This document shows positions 1 to 6,290 of a DNA stretch of 9,920 bases, piece by piece. Both the position numbers and the translations under genes were made by a program. Under the pieces are notes generated by a model that saw only the letters and a list, made by a program, of their open reading frames with translations, ran no database searches and was not told the DNA's origin. Source of the stretch: Clostridiales bacterium (GTDB lineage: Bacteria; Bacillota; Clostridia; Christensenellales; Aristaeellaceae); the NCBI GenBank assembly GCA_022776785.1, contig JALFHA010000404.1, positions 1-9,920 of the forward strand, given 5' to 3'. Within the stretch, counting starts at the first letter, position 1. Every line of letters begins with the position of its first letter.

Positions 1-608
1 ATGGTGCCGCCGTTGCAGCGCAGCATCGTGATATACTGGAAGGAGAAGTTGCCGTAGTTGGTGCCGCACACGCCGTAGCCGGCCACGCCGTCCTTCGTGC
101 AGGCCGCGGCGATCTCCTTCACCTCGTCCCATGTCTCAGGCGCCTTGTCATAGCCGGCCGCCGCCAGCAGATCCTTGTTGTAGAGGAGCACATACGTCTC
201 GCTGCGGAACGGGAGCGCATACAGCTGACCGTTGACCGTGGAGGCGTTGATCGCGCCCGGCACATACAGGCTGATATCCACGCCATCGCGCTCGATGTAG
301 GCGTCCATCGGCTCAAGCAGGCCCGCGTTGCCGAAGGTGGTCGTCCAGTCCAGCGCGCAGGCGACTACGTCCGCGGACGTGCCGTTGCGCAGGGACAGCA
401 TGTACTTATCGCTCATGCCGTTGTCCACGAGGAACTCCGCCTCGATCTTGATGTCCGGGTGCTGCTCATTCCACAGCGCCTCAATCTGCTGGAACGTTTC
501 CTCATTCCAGTTGCCATCCCAGAAGGTGATGGTCGTCTCGGCCACAGCCGTCCACGCGAACGTCAGCGTCAGCACGCAAGCGAGCAGGAAAACCAGCGTC
601 TTCTTCAC
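1..608 (-). CDS. Sugar-type ABC transporter substrate-binding protein (N-terminal part; continues beyond window)
   Basis: Reading leftward from a GTG at 606-608, the frame stays open for 202 codons to the window edge, so the C-terminal half is missing. The start follows a GAAAGGG ribosome binding site about 10 bases upstream. The protein opens with Lys-Lys and a hydrophobic stretch ending AVA-E (cleavage near residue 23), a Sec signal peptide. An early LLAC resembles a lipobox, but the hydrophobic core before it is too short, so signal peptidase I is more likely. The mature start TTITFWDGNWNEE and later motifs (NEQHPDIKIEAEF, LYALPFRSETYVLLYNKDLL, APETWDEVKEIA) are typical of family-1 extracellular solute-binding proteins of CUT1 sugar importers (MalE/UgpB-like). 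It should bind a sugar or sugar-like ligand outside the membrane; the ligand is unknown. The permease genes presumably lie off the window to the left. Expression is probably repressed by the divergent LacI protein. Confidence 0.9.
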   Translation of the reverse strand, partial: MKKTLVFLLACVLTLTFAWTAVAETTITFWDGNWNEETFQQIEALWNEQHPDIKIEAEFLVDNGMSDKYMLSLRNGTSADVVACALDWTTTFGNAGLLEPMDAYIERDGVDISLYVPGAINASTVNGQLYALPFRSETYVLLYNKDLLAAAGYDKAPETWDEVKEIAAACTKDGVAGYGVCGTNYGNFSFQYITMLRCNGGT

Positions 609-721
609 AGAAATACATCCCTTTCTCAAAAGTCTGCTTTGTTGTCCGCTTCCCGGCGGGAGCGGAGGGTACCGTCGGTCACACAGATGGAAAAAACTTT
701 GCGGGTCGGCCGTCCCCGCTT

Positions 722-738
722 GATAAAACGTTTTCATC
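722..738. promoter_or_regulatory. LacI-type operator, ABC promoter copy
   Basis: Minus-strand reading GATGAAAACGTTTTATC is a near-palindrome with the central CG typical of LacI-family operators. It sits at about +6 to +22 of the transporter promoter, a classic repression position. It matches the copy at 1137-1153 at 16 of 17 positions. CcpA cre sites look similar (TGWAANCGNTNWCA), so carbon catabolite control cannot be excluded. Confidence 0.7.
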
Positions 739-750
739 TGCTGTGCCCAT

Positions 751-779
751 ATATTAGCATATTATCCCAATATTTGCAA
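751..779 (-). promoter_or_regulatory. Promoter of the ABC transporter operon
   Basis: On the minus strand, TTGCAA (779-774) and TAATAT (756-751) are separated by exactly 17 bases, a good sigma-A promoter. Transcription would start near 744, giving a leader of about 135 bases. The 17-bp LacI-type operator at 722-738 lies just downstream of this start. Confidence 0.75.
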
Positions 780-835
780 TACGTTTTTTGAATTTCTTCG
801 AATTTTGCTTGTTTTTCTGTTTTTCGCCCCCCTTT

Positions 836-852
836 GGTGAAATCGTTTCATT
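836..852. promoter_or_regulatory. LacI-type operator, middle copy
   Basis: The plus strand reads GGTGAAATCGTTTCATT, which aligns without gaps to the minus-strand readings of the copies at 722-738 (13 of 17 identical) and 1137-1153. It is not adjacent to a recognisable promoter. It lies 114 bp from the ABC operator and 301 bp from the lacI operator, centre to centre, so it could be an auxiliary site for DNA looping. Confidence 0.5.
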
Positions 853-1101
853 AAAGGAGGCGTCCACATTTTCTGGATTTCCTTTGTTTTTTCGCACATC
901 CGTTCTCTGATCTGCGTGAAAACTTTCCAGAATTTACAAATTCCTTCCTCTTTTAGCCGCGTATTCTGCCGCCCGGCGGGCTCCCGTTCCTCCGGTTTTT
1001 CCTTGCGGGCACACTGCTGTCCGGGATTCCGGCGATCTGCGCACGATTTTCTCCTGCGCCCGCTCTTTTTCCGGTTTCGCCCTCCTGCACCTATCTTTTT
1101 C

Positions 1102-1130
1102 TTGCATCCGCACTTCAAATGTGGTATAGT
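1102..1130 (+). promoter_or_regulatory. Promoter of the lacI-family regulator gene
   Basis: TTGCAT (1102-1107) and TATAGT (1125-1130) are separated by 17 bases. Transcription should start near 1137, exactly where the third operator copy begins. The leader before the regulator start codon would be about 88 bases and contains a small GCCGC/GCGGC hairpin (1185-1197). Confidence 0.75.
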
Positions 1131-1136
1131 AGCGAT

Positions 1137-1153
1137 GATAGAACGTTTTCATC
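1137..1153. promoter_or_regulatory. LacI-type operator, autoregulatory copy
   Basis: The plus strand reads GATAGAACGTTTTCATC; its reverse complement differs from the ABC-promoter copy at one base. It covers about +1 to +17 of the lacI promoter, so bound repressor would block its own transcription. Confidence 0.7.
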
Positions 1154-1224
1154 CCTGTCCCGTCATCTTTTTTGACCTTCAACCGCCGCTCTGCGGCAAA
1201 TCCGCTGTAAAGGAATCAACATCC

Positions 1225-2247
1225 ATGGTTACTGTAAAAGAAGTTGCCAAGCACGCCGGCGTCTCGCTGGCTACGGTCTCCCGCGTCATCAACGGGGCGG
1301 AGAACGTCTCTCCGGCCATCCGGGAAAAGGTTCAAAGCGCCATCAAGGAGCTCGGGTATTTTCCCAACCACGCCGCCCGTTCTCTCGTTCGCCGTCAGGC
1401 CGGCTCCATCGCCGTGCTGCTGCGCAACCTGCACTCGCCCTTCTTCACGGATCTCATCCGGGGCTTCGAGCAGGGGATGCAGCAGACCCAGCGCAACATC
1501 TTCTTTTGCAGCCTGGGCAGGGATCAGCCCTTCCGGGATCAGTATATCCAGTTTTTAACGGGCGGCGTCTCCGACGCCATCATCCTGTACGGCTCGCTGT
1601 TTTCCGACCAGCCGATTATCGAGCACCTGCAATCCATCAACTTTCCCTTCCTGCTGATTGAGAACAACTTCCAGTCGCTGACCGTCAATCAGTTTCTCGT
1701 CAACAATCAGGAGGGCGCGCAGAACGCCGTCAACTATCTCGTCTCCAAGGGGCATACGCGCATCGCGCATTTCATGGGCGACCCCAACAAGAAGGTCAAC
1801 CTCGACCGCTTCACGGGGTATACGCAGGCGATGCAGAACAACGGCCTGCTGATTCGGGACGACTATCTGTGCAACATCTTCAGCGACAGCCAGATCGCCT
1901 ACCAGACCGCGCAGGAAATCATGCGCCGCCCCGCCGAAACGCGCCCCACCGCGCTCTTCTGCTGCAGCGACCGCATCGCCGCCAACGCGATTATGGGGAT
2001 TATGGATCTCGGCTTCCGCGTCCCGCAGGATATTTCGGTCATCGGCTTTGACAACCAGCGCCTGCCGGATGAGCGCTACAACGGGCCGCGCATCACCGGC
2101 ATCCGCCAGCCGCTCTGCCAGATGGGCCTTGACAGCATCAAGACCATCACGGATATTCTGGACGGCAAGCTCCAGCAGCCCATCACGCGCATCTACGATA
2201 CGACGCTGATGGAGTATGACACCGTCTGTCCCCCGCCCTCCCTCTGA
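1225..2247 (+). CDS. LacI/GalR-family transcriptional repressor
   Basis: The 340-residue product has the full LacI layout. An N-terminal helix-turn-helix (TVKEVAKHAGVSLATVSRVI, about residues 3-22) is followed by a hinge (YFPNHAARSLVRR, about 48-60) and a periplasmic-binding-protein-like effector domain. The latter includes the conserved CCSDRIAANAIMGIMDLG and VPQDISVIGFDNQ segments near residues 245-280. The ATG at 1225 was chosen because it directly precedes the HTH, has AAAGGA at 1209-1214, and lies downstream of a good promoter. The frame is open further upstream but that stretch contains the promoter and operators. It probably binds the three 17-bp sites in the divergent region and represses the ABC transporter operon and itself until a sugar-like inducer binds. 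The inducer cannot be read from the sequence. Transcription may continue into the Rid/amidohydrolase genes, as I see no clear promoter in the 135-bp gap after it. Confidence 0.95.
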   Translation: MVTVKEVAKHAGVSLATVSRVINGAENVSPAIREKVQSAIKELGYFPNHAARSLVRRQAGSIAVLLRNLHSPFFTDLIRGFEQGMQQTQRNIFFCSLGRDQPFRDQYIQFLTGGVSDAIILYGSLFSDQPIIEHLQSINFPFLLIENNFQSLTVNQFLVNNQEGAQNAVNYLVSKGHTRIAHFMGDPNKKVNLDRFTGYTQAMQNNGLLIRDDYLCNIFSDSQIAYQTAQEIMRRPAETRPTALFCCSDRIAANAIMGIMDLGFRVPQDISVIGFDNQRLPDERYNGPRITGIRQPLCQMGLDSIKTITDILDGKLQQPITRIYDTTLMEYDTVCPPPSL

Positions 2248-2288
2248 TGCGCTTCCTTTCCCAGCGGAGCTGACTTCCTGACAGCATC

Positions 2289-2305
2289 GGCGGCCAATGG
2301 CCGCC
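2289..2305 (+). repeat. Intergenic hairpin between lacI and the first rid gene
   Basis: GGCGGCC and GGCCGCC form a perfect 7-bp stem around the loop AAT. No T-run follows, so it is not a normal terminator. It could act as a partial transcription barrier or an RNA stability element. A hairpin with the same arm sequences in the opposite order occurs at 4675-4699. Confidence 0.5.
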
Positions 2306-2382
2306 CCCACTTCCGACCGGCGCTTTTTCCTCAAGTCCGGCTGAGAAGCAACTCTTGATGAATCAAAAAGGAGCAGACAGCT

Positions 2383-2847
2383 ATGGGAATGATCGAAAAC
2401 CGTCTTGAACAGCTTGGCATTGTTTTGCCCGAAAAGGACCGCCGCGGCAAGGGCGCCGTGCCTGCGAAGGAGGCCGGCGGCCTGCTTTACCTCTCCGCGC
2501 AGCTTCCGCTCGACGAGAACGGCAAGCCCGTGTACGTCGGCCGCGTCGGCAGCGAAGTCACCCCGGAGGAGGCCTATCAGGCCGCCCGCCTGTGCGGCCT
2601 CAACGCGCTGCGCTGCGTGGCCGACTACGTTGGGGATCTTGACCGCGTTGAAGGCGTCGTCAAGGTGCTCGGCCTGGTCAACAGCAGCGGCGACTTCTCC
2701 AGCCAGCCCGCCGTCATCAACGGCTTCTCCGACCTGATGATCGAGGTCTTCGGGGACAGGGGCCTGCACGCCCGTTCCGCCATGGGCGCCTATGCGCTGC
2801 CCATGAACGCGCCCGTCACCGTGGACTGCATCTTCAAGCTGCGCTGA
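2383..2847 (+). CDS. RidA/YjgF/YER057c family protein (first paralog)
   Basis: The product has 154 residues, and its layout matches the longer YjgF-like group (PF14588 type) more than classic ~128-residue RidA. Recognisable segments are LLYLSAQLPL (34-43), GRVGSEVTPEEAYQAARLC (53-71), DLDRVEGVVKVLGLVN (85-100) and INGFSDLMIEVFG (112-124). The C-terminal HARSAMG carries Arg131 at the position of the arginine that classic RidA enzymes need to bind carboxylated substrates. Rid proteins hydrolyse reactive enamines and imines made by PLP enzymes, or in other branches act on related small substrates. The exact activity of this branch is not settled. The start has AAGGAG at 2368-2373, nine bases upstream. 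It is the first gene of a co-directional cluster with a second Rid paralog 16 bases downstream. The two may form mixed trimers, though that is only inference. Confidence 0.9.
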   Translation: MGMIENRLEQLGIVLPEKDRRGKGAVPAKEAGGLLYLSAQLPLDENGKPVYVGRVGSEVTPEEAYQAARLCGLNALRCVADYVGDLDRVEGVVKVLGLVNSSGDFSSQPAVINGFSDLMIEVFGDRGLHARSAMGAYALPMNAPVTVDCIFKLR

Positions 2848-2849
2848 GC

Positions 2850-2856
2850 GGGAGGG
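2850..2856 (+). promoter_or_regulatory. RBS deciding the start of the second rid gene
   Basis: GGGAGGG lies one base before an ATG at 2858 and seven bases before an in-frame ATG at 2864. Normal spacing favours 2864, which removes two residues (Met-Ala) from the longest reading. Confidence 0.65.
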
Positions 2857-2863
2857 CATGGCT

Positions 2864-3334
2864 ATGGACAGCATCAACCGTTTTCCGCCCGAAAACGCCG
2901 ATCAGAATCTGGTTCGCTTTCCCAAGCGCAAGGCGCTCGTGGCTGTTCGCCAGGTCGGGCACATGGTCTACACCTCCGGGCACGGGCCGGAGGATCAGCA
3001 CACCGGCCGCCCGCTCTATGCCGGGCGCATCGGCCGCGACCTGACCCCCGAGGAGGGTGCGCGCGCCGCCCGGGAATGCGGCATCATCCTTCTGGGCGCG
3101 CTGCGCGACAAGCTCGGCTCTCTTGACCGCGTCAGGCAGCTCGTCAAGGCGACCGCGCTCATCAACGTTGACAACGGCTTCTGCGACCTCGATTTCGTGA
3201 TGGACGGCTTTTCCGACCTGATGCTCGAAGTCTTCCGGGAGCGCGGCTATCACGCCCGCACGCTGATGGGCACGCACAACCTGCCCAACGGCAACATCCC
3301 CATCGAAATCGAGCTGATCGCGGAAATCGACTGA
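2864..3334 (+). CDS. RidA/YjgF family protein (second paralog)
   Basis: The 156-residue product is a clear but divergent paralog of the preceding gene. Shared landmarks are HMVYTSGHGPED (33-44), AGRIGRDLTPEEGARAARECG (53-73), SLDRVRQLVKATALIN (86-101), DGFSDLMLEVF (114-124) and HARTLMGTHNLP near 130-141, with the substrate-binding arginine retained at Arg132. GHGPE replaces the more usual SGQLP-like strand, hinting at a different pocket. Both proteins should be cytosolic trimers of the chorismate-mutase-like fold. Keeping two unlike copies side by side suggests either heteromers or two sequential unstable intermediates. It follows the first paralog by 16 bases and precedes the amidohydrolase by 13 bases, so all three are very likely cotranscribed. 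Its substrate is unknown. Confidence 0.88.
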   Translation: MDSINRFPPENADQNLVRFPKRKALVAVRQVGHMVYTSGHGPEDQHTGRPLYAGRIGRDLTPEEGARAARECGIILLGALRDKLGSLDRVRQLVKATALINVDNGFCDLDFVMDGFSDLMLEVFRERGYHARTLMGTHNLPNGNIPIEIELIAEID

Positions 3335-3335
3335 C

Positions 3336-3340
3336 GGGGG
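3336..3340 (+). promoter_or_regulatory. RBS deciding the amidohydrolase start
   Basis: GGGGG lies one base before a GTG at 3342 and seven bases before an in-frame ATG at 3348. The ATG is preferred on spacing and codon type. Confidence 0.6.
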
Positions 3341-3347
3341 CGTGCAC

Positions 3348-4574
3348 ATGAACGAATCTGCCTGCGACCTGCTGCTGCGCGGCGGCCGCGTCATCGACCC
3401 CGCCTCCGGCATCAACGCTGACGCGGATGCAGCCATCCGGGATGGGCGCATCCTCGCCGTCGGCCATCTGACGGACATGGCGGCAAAAACCGTGCTGGAC
3501 GTGACCGGCTACATGGTTGTGCCCGGCCTCATCGACATGCACTGTCACTGCTTCCCCACCTTCCCCTTCAGCGACCAGACGCTCCCCACCATTCACCCCG
3601 ACGCGCACATGCTGCAAAACGGCGTCACCACCTGCGTGGACGCGGGCACCTGCGGTTGGCAGAACTTCCCGCAGTTTTACGAGACCGTCATCAAAAAAGC
3701 GCGCGTCCGCGTGCTGGCCTTTCTCAACATCGCCGACCGCGGCATGGCCTGCATGGCCGACGAGGATGACCCCGCCCGCCTGCGCCCCGGCGTTGCCGCC
3801 GAGGTGGCGAAGGCCTACGGCGATGCCATCGTCGGCATCAAGACGGCGCACTATTGGGTCGGCAAGCCCTTTGACGCCCTCCATGCGCCCTGGGCCTCCG
3901 TGGACGCCGCGCTGGAAGCGGCGCAGCGCAGCGGCCTGCCCTGCATGGCCGACGTGCAGCCGACACTGCCGGAGCGCAGCTATCCAGCGCTGCTCGAGCG
4001 CCTGCGCCCCGGCGACATCCACACGCACGTCTATGCGCAGCAGTTCCCCGTGCTCGACGCGCAGGGACGGGTCAGCGATTTTCTCCTTGAGGCCCGCGCG
4101 CGCGGCGTCGCCTTCGACCTTGGGCACGGCGCGGGCAGCTTCTGGTTTCGCAATGCGGTGCCCGCCCTCAGGCAGGGCTTCCCGCCGGATACGCTCTCCA
4201 CGGATCTGTATCTGGACAACGTCGCCGGGCCCGTCATCGGCCTTATGCACGTCATGTCCAAATACCTGTGCATGGGGATGCCCGTGCCGGAAATCATCCG
4301 CCGCGTGACCGCCGCGCCCGCCGCGCTGATCCGCCGCCCCGAGCTGGGCACGCTGGCCCCCGGTGCCTGCGCGGACGTCGCTGTGCTGCGCATAGTCGAG
4401 CAGCCCGTTCACTTCGCGGACAGCGGGCGGGCCCGCATGGCAGGCGACCACTTCTTCCAGTGCATGGCTGCCCTGCGCGGCGGCCAAATCGCCTACGACC
4501 CCTATGCCCTGTCGCTGCACGACTGGGAGAGCGCCCCGGCTCCCTATTGGACGCCGCCCGGCGTGCTTCCCTGA
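3348..4574 (+). CDS. Amidohydrolase-superfamily metallohydrolase (COG3964-like amidohydrolase/deacetylase)
   Basis: The 408-residue product has the standard amidohydrolase layout. An N-terminal beta domain (DLLLRGGRVIDPASG, 7-21) leads into strand 1 with the metal pair in GLIDMHCHCF (His65, His67). A TIM barrel follows, with GIKTAH containing Lys165, the probable carboxylated lysine, then DIHTH (His227), FDLGHGAGSFWF (His260) and STDLY (Asp286). A C-terminal beta segment includes ELGTLAPGACADVAVLRI. The GHGAGSF signature and overall order fit the COG3964 amidohydrolase/deacetylase group, which is loosely annotated as dihydroorotase-like. Members hydrolyse ester or amide bonds of small acylated carboxylates. 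At the place where relatives have a strand-5 metal-binding His (MVH-like), this protein has MAD (Asp202), so one ligand may be altered. It lies between the Rid pair and the RraA-like gene and probably produces the substrate for one of them. The true substrate is unknown. Confidence 0.88.
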   Translation: MNESACDLLLRGGRVIDPASGINADADAAIRDGRILAVGHLTDMAAKTVLDVTGYMVVPGLIDMHCHCFPTFPFSDQTLPTIHPDAHMLQNGVTTCVDAGTCGWQNFPQFYETVIKKARVRVLAFLNIADRGMACMADEDDPARLRPGVAAEVAKAYGDAIVGIKTAHYWVGKPFDALHAPWASVDAALEAAQRSGLPCMADVQPTLPERSYPALLERLRPGDIHTHVYAQQFPVLDAQGRVSDFLLEARARGVAFDLGHGAGSFWFRNAVPALRQGFPPDTLSTDLYLDNVAGPVIGLMHVMSKYLCMGMPVPEIIRRVTAAPAALIRRPELGTLAPGACADVAVLRIVEQPVHFADSGRARMAGDHFFQCMAALRGGQIAYDPYALSLHDWESAPAPYWTPPGVLP

Positions 4575-4716
4575 CACGCGCAGACAAAACGGCTTACCCT
4601 CCGGTCAGGGCGGGAAAGCCTTCCCTTTATTCCTTTGAGCAGCCTGAAGCAATCATCAGCAACCATGTCCATTCGGCCGCCGCGTTCATGCGGGCGGCCA
4701 GAAAAAGAGGGACGCT
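4575..4716. other. Intergenic gap with hairpins within the catabolic cluster
   Basis: The 142-bp gap contains an imperfect hairpin (GGCTT at 4591-4595 with AAGCC at 4616-4620, and CCCT with AGGG inside) followed by a pyrimidine-rich TTCCCTTTATTCC, which could be a weak terminator or attenuator. A second, perfect 7-bp stem GGCCGCC/GGCGGCC (4675-4681 and 4693-4699) encloses an 11-base loop just before the AGAGGG ribosome binding site of the next gene. No gene is evident in the gap. Confidence 0.4.
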
Positions 4717-5637
4717 ATGAAATACAACGACAGAGAGCTCATTCTTGAGCTGACCGCCTCCTGGCAGGGCGAACGCTTTGACGACGGGCGGCCGCGCGTG
4801 AGCGACGCGCTCCTTGAGCGCCTATCGCGCCTGACAACCGAGGAAGCCTATGTGGCGATGGTCGAGCAGGGCTACAAGCTCCAGTTCGAGGGCGACCTCA
4901 AGCGCCTGCACGACGACGTTCGCCTGATCGGCCGGGCCGTCACCGCGGTCATGGTGCCCTCCCGGCCGGACGTTCACAGCGCGCTGCTGGCGCACGGACG
5001 GCAGCAGGAGGGGCGCACCGGCTTTTTCAACCAATGGGTCATCGAGACCATGACGCGCGGCGACGTGCTGGTGACGGATATGTGCGACCAAGTGCTCTAT
5101 GGCACGTTCATCGGCGGCAACCTCGCCACCGCCATCCGCAAGCGCACCCAGACCGGCGGCGCAGTCATCTGGGGCGGCATCCGCGATCTGGAGCAGCTCC
5201 GCGAGATGCGCGATTTTCAGGTGTACTACCGCGGCGTCCACCCCTCGCCCATCGGCGACGTGATGATGACCGGCATGAATGTCCCCGCGCGCATCGGCCG
5301 GGCCGTGTGCCTGCCCGGCGACGTCGTGCTCGGCACGGCCAGCGGCGTGATCTTCATTCCGCCCCATCTGGCCGAGTCCGTCGCCTGCCGCGCGGAGAAA
5401 TCGCATGTGCGCGACATCTTCGGCTTCGAGCGCCTGCACGAGGGCGTCTACACCTCCGACCAAATCGACCAGAAATGGTGGTCCGCCGAAATTATGGAGG
5501 ACTTCCTGCGCTGGCTGTCCAGCTCGGACAAGGCGCTGCCCTACCGGCACCTGAATTGGGAGACGGAAATCAAAAACAGCCGCTCCCCCGCCGCCATGCA
5601 GCCGTTTGACGGCGTGGTCGAATACTCGTATCACTGA
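4717..5637 (+). CDS. RraA-family protein, long form (HMG aldolase/oxaloacetate decarboxylase-like)
   Basis: The 306-residue product carries the RraA-like core. The segment GGNLATAIRKRTQTGGAVIWGGIRDLEQL (133-161) contains the G-G-x-R-D signature (Arg156, Asp157) used by class II 4-hydroxy-4-methyl-2-oxoglutarate aldolases to bind the divalent metal and pyruvyl group. GDVVLGTASGVIFIPPHLAE follows near residues 200-220. It is longer than RraA itself (~160) and HMG aldolase (~230), with extra N- and C-terminal regions, so it belongs to a long subgroup often misnamed dimethylmenaquinone methyltransferase. Likely chemistry is retro-aldol cleavage or decarboxylation of a 2-keto acid, in the cytosol. 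It is the last gene before a strong terminator and probably acts last in the pathway. AGAGGG lies nine bases before the ATG. A regulatory RraA role is unlikely given the metal-site residues and context. Confidence 0.85.
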   Translation: MKYNDRELILELTASWQGERFDDGRPRVSDALLERLSRLTTEEAYVAMVEQGYKLQFEGDLKRLHDDVRLIGRAVTAVMVPSRPDVHSALLAHGRQQEGRTGFFNQWVIETMTRGDVLVTDMCDQVLYGTFIGGNLATAIRKRTQTGGAVIWGGIRDLEQLREMRDFQVYYRGVHPSPIGDVMMTGMNVPARIGRAVCLPGDVVLGTASGVIFIPPHLAESVACRAEKSHVRDIFGFERLHEGVYTSDQIDQKWWSAEIMEDFLRWLSSSDKALPYRHLNWETEIKNSRSPAAMQPFDGVVEYSYH

Positions 5638-5648
5638 GGAAAAAACAC

Positions 5649-5694
5649 AAAGCCTGCCCGAGCTGCCGCCATTGGCAGTCCGGGCAGGCTTTTT
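5649..5694 (+). terminator. Rho-independent terminator of the catabolic operon
   Basis: AAAGCCTGCCCG (5649-5660) pairs with CGGGCAGGCTTT (5681-5692), and a smaller CTGCC/GGCAG stem sits inside. A T-run ends the element. It begins 11 bases after the RraA-like stop codon. Confidence 0.92.
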
Positions 5695-5918
5695 CAGGAG
5701 CCCCCTTCCCAGGGCTGGTATCCCGCGGCGGGGGGCTTGCTGACGCAGGCCGCGCGCAGGAGGCGGTCATGCGCGCGGCCCGTTCAGGGCGTGTCATACT
5801 GTTCTTCGGTTACCCGAGCATAAAGACAGAATGGACAATGGTTTCCAGGTGTTCCAGATAGACATCGGACAAAGTTTTTCTGAGGGTCGCAATTCCCTAA
5901 AAAATTTTTCCAAACCCC
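5695..5918. other. Intergenic region between the terminator and the tRNA promoter
   Basis: I see no gene here. AGCCCCC (5699-5705) and GGGGGCT (5731-5737) could form a loose hairpin. Just upstream of the tRNA promoter an A-run then T-run (AAAAAATTTTT, about 5900-5910) could act as an UP element or bent DNA that strengthens the promoter. Confidence 0.5.
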
Positions 5919-5947
5919 TTGACGTCTTCCGGGAAGTGCGGTATAAT
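5919..5947 (+). promoter_or_regulatory. Promoter of the tRNA-Met pair
   Basis: TTGACG (5919-5924) and TATAAT (5942-5947) are 17 bases apart, close to the sigma-A consensus, with an A/T-rich stretch upstream. Transcription should start near 5954, about 20 bases before the first tRNA. Confidence 0.9.
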
Positions 5948-5973
5948 AGCTCTCGTCGTTAGGGCAGTTTCAT

Positions 5974-6050
<77 letters not shown>

Positions 6051-6053
6051 TTT

Positions 6054-6130
6054 GGCGGCATAGCTCAGCTGGCCAGAGCATTCGGTTCATACCCGAAGTG
6101 TCATGTGTTCGAATCACATTGCCGCTACCA
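6054..6130 (+). tRNA. Elongator tRNA-Met (CAT anticodon)
   Basis: The 77-base cloverleaf has acceptor GGCGGCA with TGCCGCT (first pair G-U), D stem GCTC/GAGC, anticodon stem TTCGG/CCGAA around TTCATAC, T stem ATGTG/CACAT around TTCGAAT, and encoded ACCA. The sequence resembles Bacillota elongator Met tRNAs. A CAT anticodon could also belong to lysidine-modified tRNA-Ile, but the G1-U72 acceptor end and anticodon stem fit Met better. It lies three bases after tRNA-fMet in the same transcript. Confidence 0.92.
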
Positions 6131-6215
6131 AGAACAGTCAAATCCGAACCCAAATATGTCTTTGTAAGAGGCGTTTTCGGTTGCATCTTCCGAAGGAATG
6201 ATGAGATTTGACAGA

Positions 6216-6250
6216 AAGAGACAGGCGAGATTGCCTGTCTTTTTTCTTTT
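6216..6250 (+). terminator. Terminator of the tRNA transcript
   Basis: AGACAGGC (6219-6226) and GCCTGTCT (6233-6240) form a perfect 8-bp stem around GAGATT, followed by TTTTTCTTTT. It ends the tRNA operon after an ~85-base trailer. Confidence 0.9.
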
Positions 6251-6290
6251 CCCCTATCGTGAAATACTCCTGAATCAAAATTTCATTCCC

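Larger units (their letters stand above)
609..1224. other. Divergent intergenic control region
   Basis: This 616-bp gap between the ABC binding-protein gene and lacI holds the two divergent promoters and three operator copies listed separately. The part between about 853 and 1100 is pyrimidine-rich on the plus strand. I see no further gene or RNA element there. Long open frames crossing it have no ribosome binding site and run through the promoters. Confidence 0.7.

Noticed and set aside
917..929. Possible fourth LacI operator (TGAAAACTTTCCA)
   Set aside because: It lacks the central CG shared by the other three sites and its right half does not match.
916..1224. In-frame 103-codon N-terminal extension of the LacI regulator
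   Set aside because: The stretch contains the promoter and operator of the gene, has no ribosome binding site at its ATG, and LacI proteins begin directly at the HTH.
3517..4308. 263-codon alternative plus-strand frame inside the amidohydrolase gene
   Set aside because: It is a frame-shifted reading of the amidohydrolase, rich in Ser/Arg/Pro, with no RBS. The main frame carries all metal-binding motifs.
1555..5634. Long minus-strand frames opposite lacI, rid, amidohydrolase and RraA genes
   Set aside because: They are antisense shadows typical of GC-rich coding DNA. The plus-strand products match known families end to end.
5570..5797. 75-codon minus-strand frame over the operon terminator
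   Set aside because: It runs through a strong terminator and the end of the RraA-like gene, has no RBS and shows no family resemblance.
6106..6130. Attachment site at the tRNA-Met 3' end
   Set aside because: No second copy of the tRNA 3' segment occurs in the window and no integrase is seen, so it cannot be supported here.
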